Shown piece after piece: positions 43,303 through 43,441 of a stretch of 43,441 nt of DNA. The DNA is taken from NCBI GenBank assembly GCA_031549105.1, contig JAVBQK010000098.1, forward strand, positions 1 through 43,441. The letters run 5' to 3'. Position numbers and translations under genes: made by a program. The notes under the pieces are model-generated. The model was not told the DNA's origin and did not search any database. It was given only the letters and a program-made list of their open reading frames with translations. Each line of letters starts with the position of its first letter. The first letter of the stretch is position 1. The DNA is from Avichristensenella sp031549105. GTDB lineage: Bacteria > Bacillota > Clostridia > Christensenellales > Aristaeellaceae.

Positions 43303-43441
43303 GGTTGAATGAAAAAGTAAGATCACGTCTGAGGCGATAAGCAAAGCAGTGTAAAGGAAAAAGGTGGATTGGGAGGAATCTGAAGCAGGGAATACACGCA
43401 GAAAAGGCCAAAGAATGGGTAAAGCTTGGGCCCTATGTGCA
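43303..43441. other. Right-edge stretch without a supported gene
   Basis: After the fucosidase stop there are 139 bases. A GTG at 43364 behind AAAGGAAAAAG opens a frame of 26 codons to the window edge without a stop, but nothing recognisable is encoded. No terminator hairpin was seen behind the fucosidase gene. Confidence 0.3.

Noticed and set aside
43364..43441. GTG-initiated open frame to the right edge as a gene
   Set aside because: Only 26 codons are visible and other frames look equally protein-like, so no gene call is supported.

Overview
The window looks like the chromosome of a GC-rich, anaerobic, gut-type member of the Firmicutes (Clostridia). Evidence: AGGAGG-type ribosome binding sites, ATGA/TGATG start-stop overlaps, Lpl/Yes-type sugar ABC systems without their own ATPase and with a YesM/YesN-like two-component pair, an AraM/EgsA-type glycerol-1-phosphate dehydrogenase, and family 29 and 123-like glycosidases. 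The exact taxon cannot be read from the sequence. All three solute-binding proteins have signal peptides without a lipobox cysteine.

Layout. (1) 1-4.85 kb: the right part of an integrated mobile element of lower GC. It holds an IS5-family transposase 5' end running off the window, a 23-bp-periodic triple repeat, then on the minus strand a DnaB-like helicase, an archaeo-eukaryotic-type primase and an excisionase-like HTH protein. Next come two tandem 12-bp repeats and a displaced tRNA 3' end with its terminator, which mark the element's chromosomal junction. (2) 4.88-6.76 kb: an internally deleted, frameshifted IS1182-type transposase and one AT-rich orphan gene of unknown function. (3) 6.8-10.5 kb: a MacB/FtsX-type ABC exporter pair. 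(4) 10.66-16.2 kb: a dipeptide/oligopeptide ABC operon in the order B-C-D-F-A on the minus strand, with a recognisable promoter and terminator. (5) 16.3-17.9 kb: a small membrane protein and a secreted beta-propeller protein. (6) 17.9-21.0 kb: a divergent glycerol-phosphate locus: sn-glycerol-1-phosphate dehydrogenase, DeoR regulator and glycerophosphodiester phosphodiesterase. (7) 21.1-29.7 kb: an eight-gene minus-strand operon (sugar-binding protein, BNR-repeat protein, two permeases, nucleoside hydrolase, second BNR protein, FGGY kinase, HpcH/HpaI aldolase). (8) 29.9-33.4 kb: a YesM/YesN-like sensor and regulator pair, divergent from operon 7. (9) 33.4-43.3 kb: a LacI regulator, then a second sugar locus (CBM9-like protein, two permeases, binding protein, 123-like glycosidase, GH29 alpha-L-fucosidase).

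The chromosomal part works mainly in uptake and breakdown of peptides and complex glycans. Two CUT1 importers share the Lpl-type architecture and must borrow an ATPase from elsewhere. Their cargo is met by enzymes with no signal peptide, so breakdown is probably intracellular. A family of GC-rich double-hairpin repeats, with conserved flanks and five copies in both orientations, sits between genes. Four of the five copies lie beside a solute-binding-protein gene, and two of those form a long inverted repeat. The most promising less-described items are the eight-gene operon with its unusual enzyme mix, the possible glycerol-1-phosphate salvage locus, the repeat family, and the tRNA-integrated primase/helicase element.
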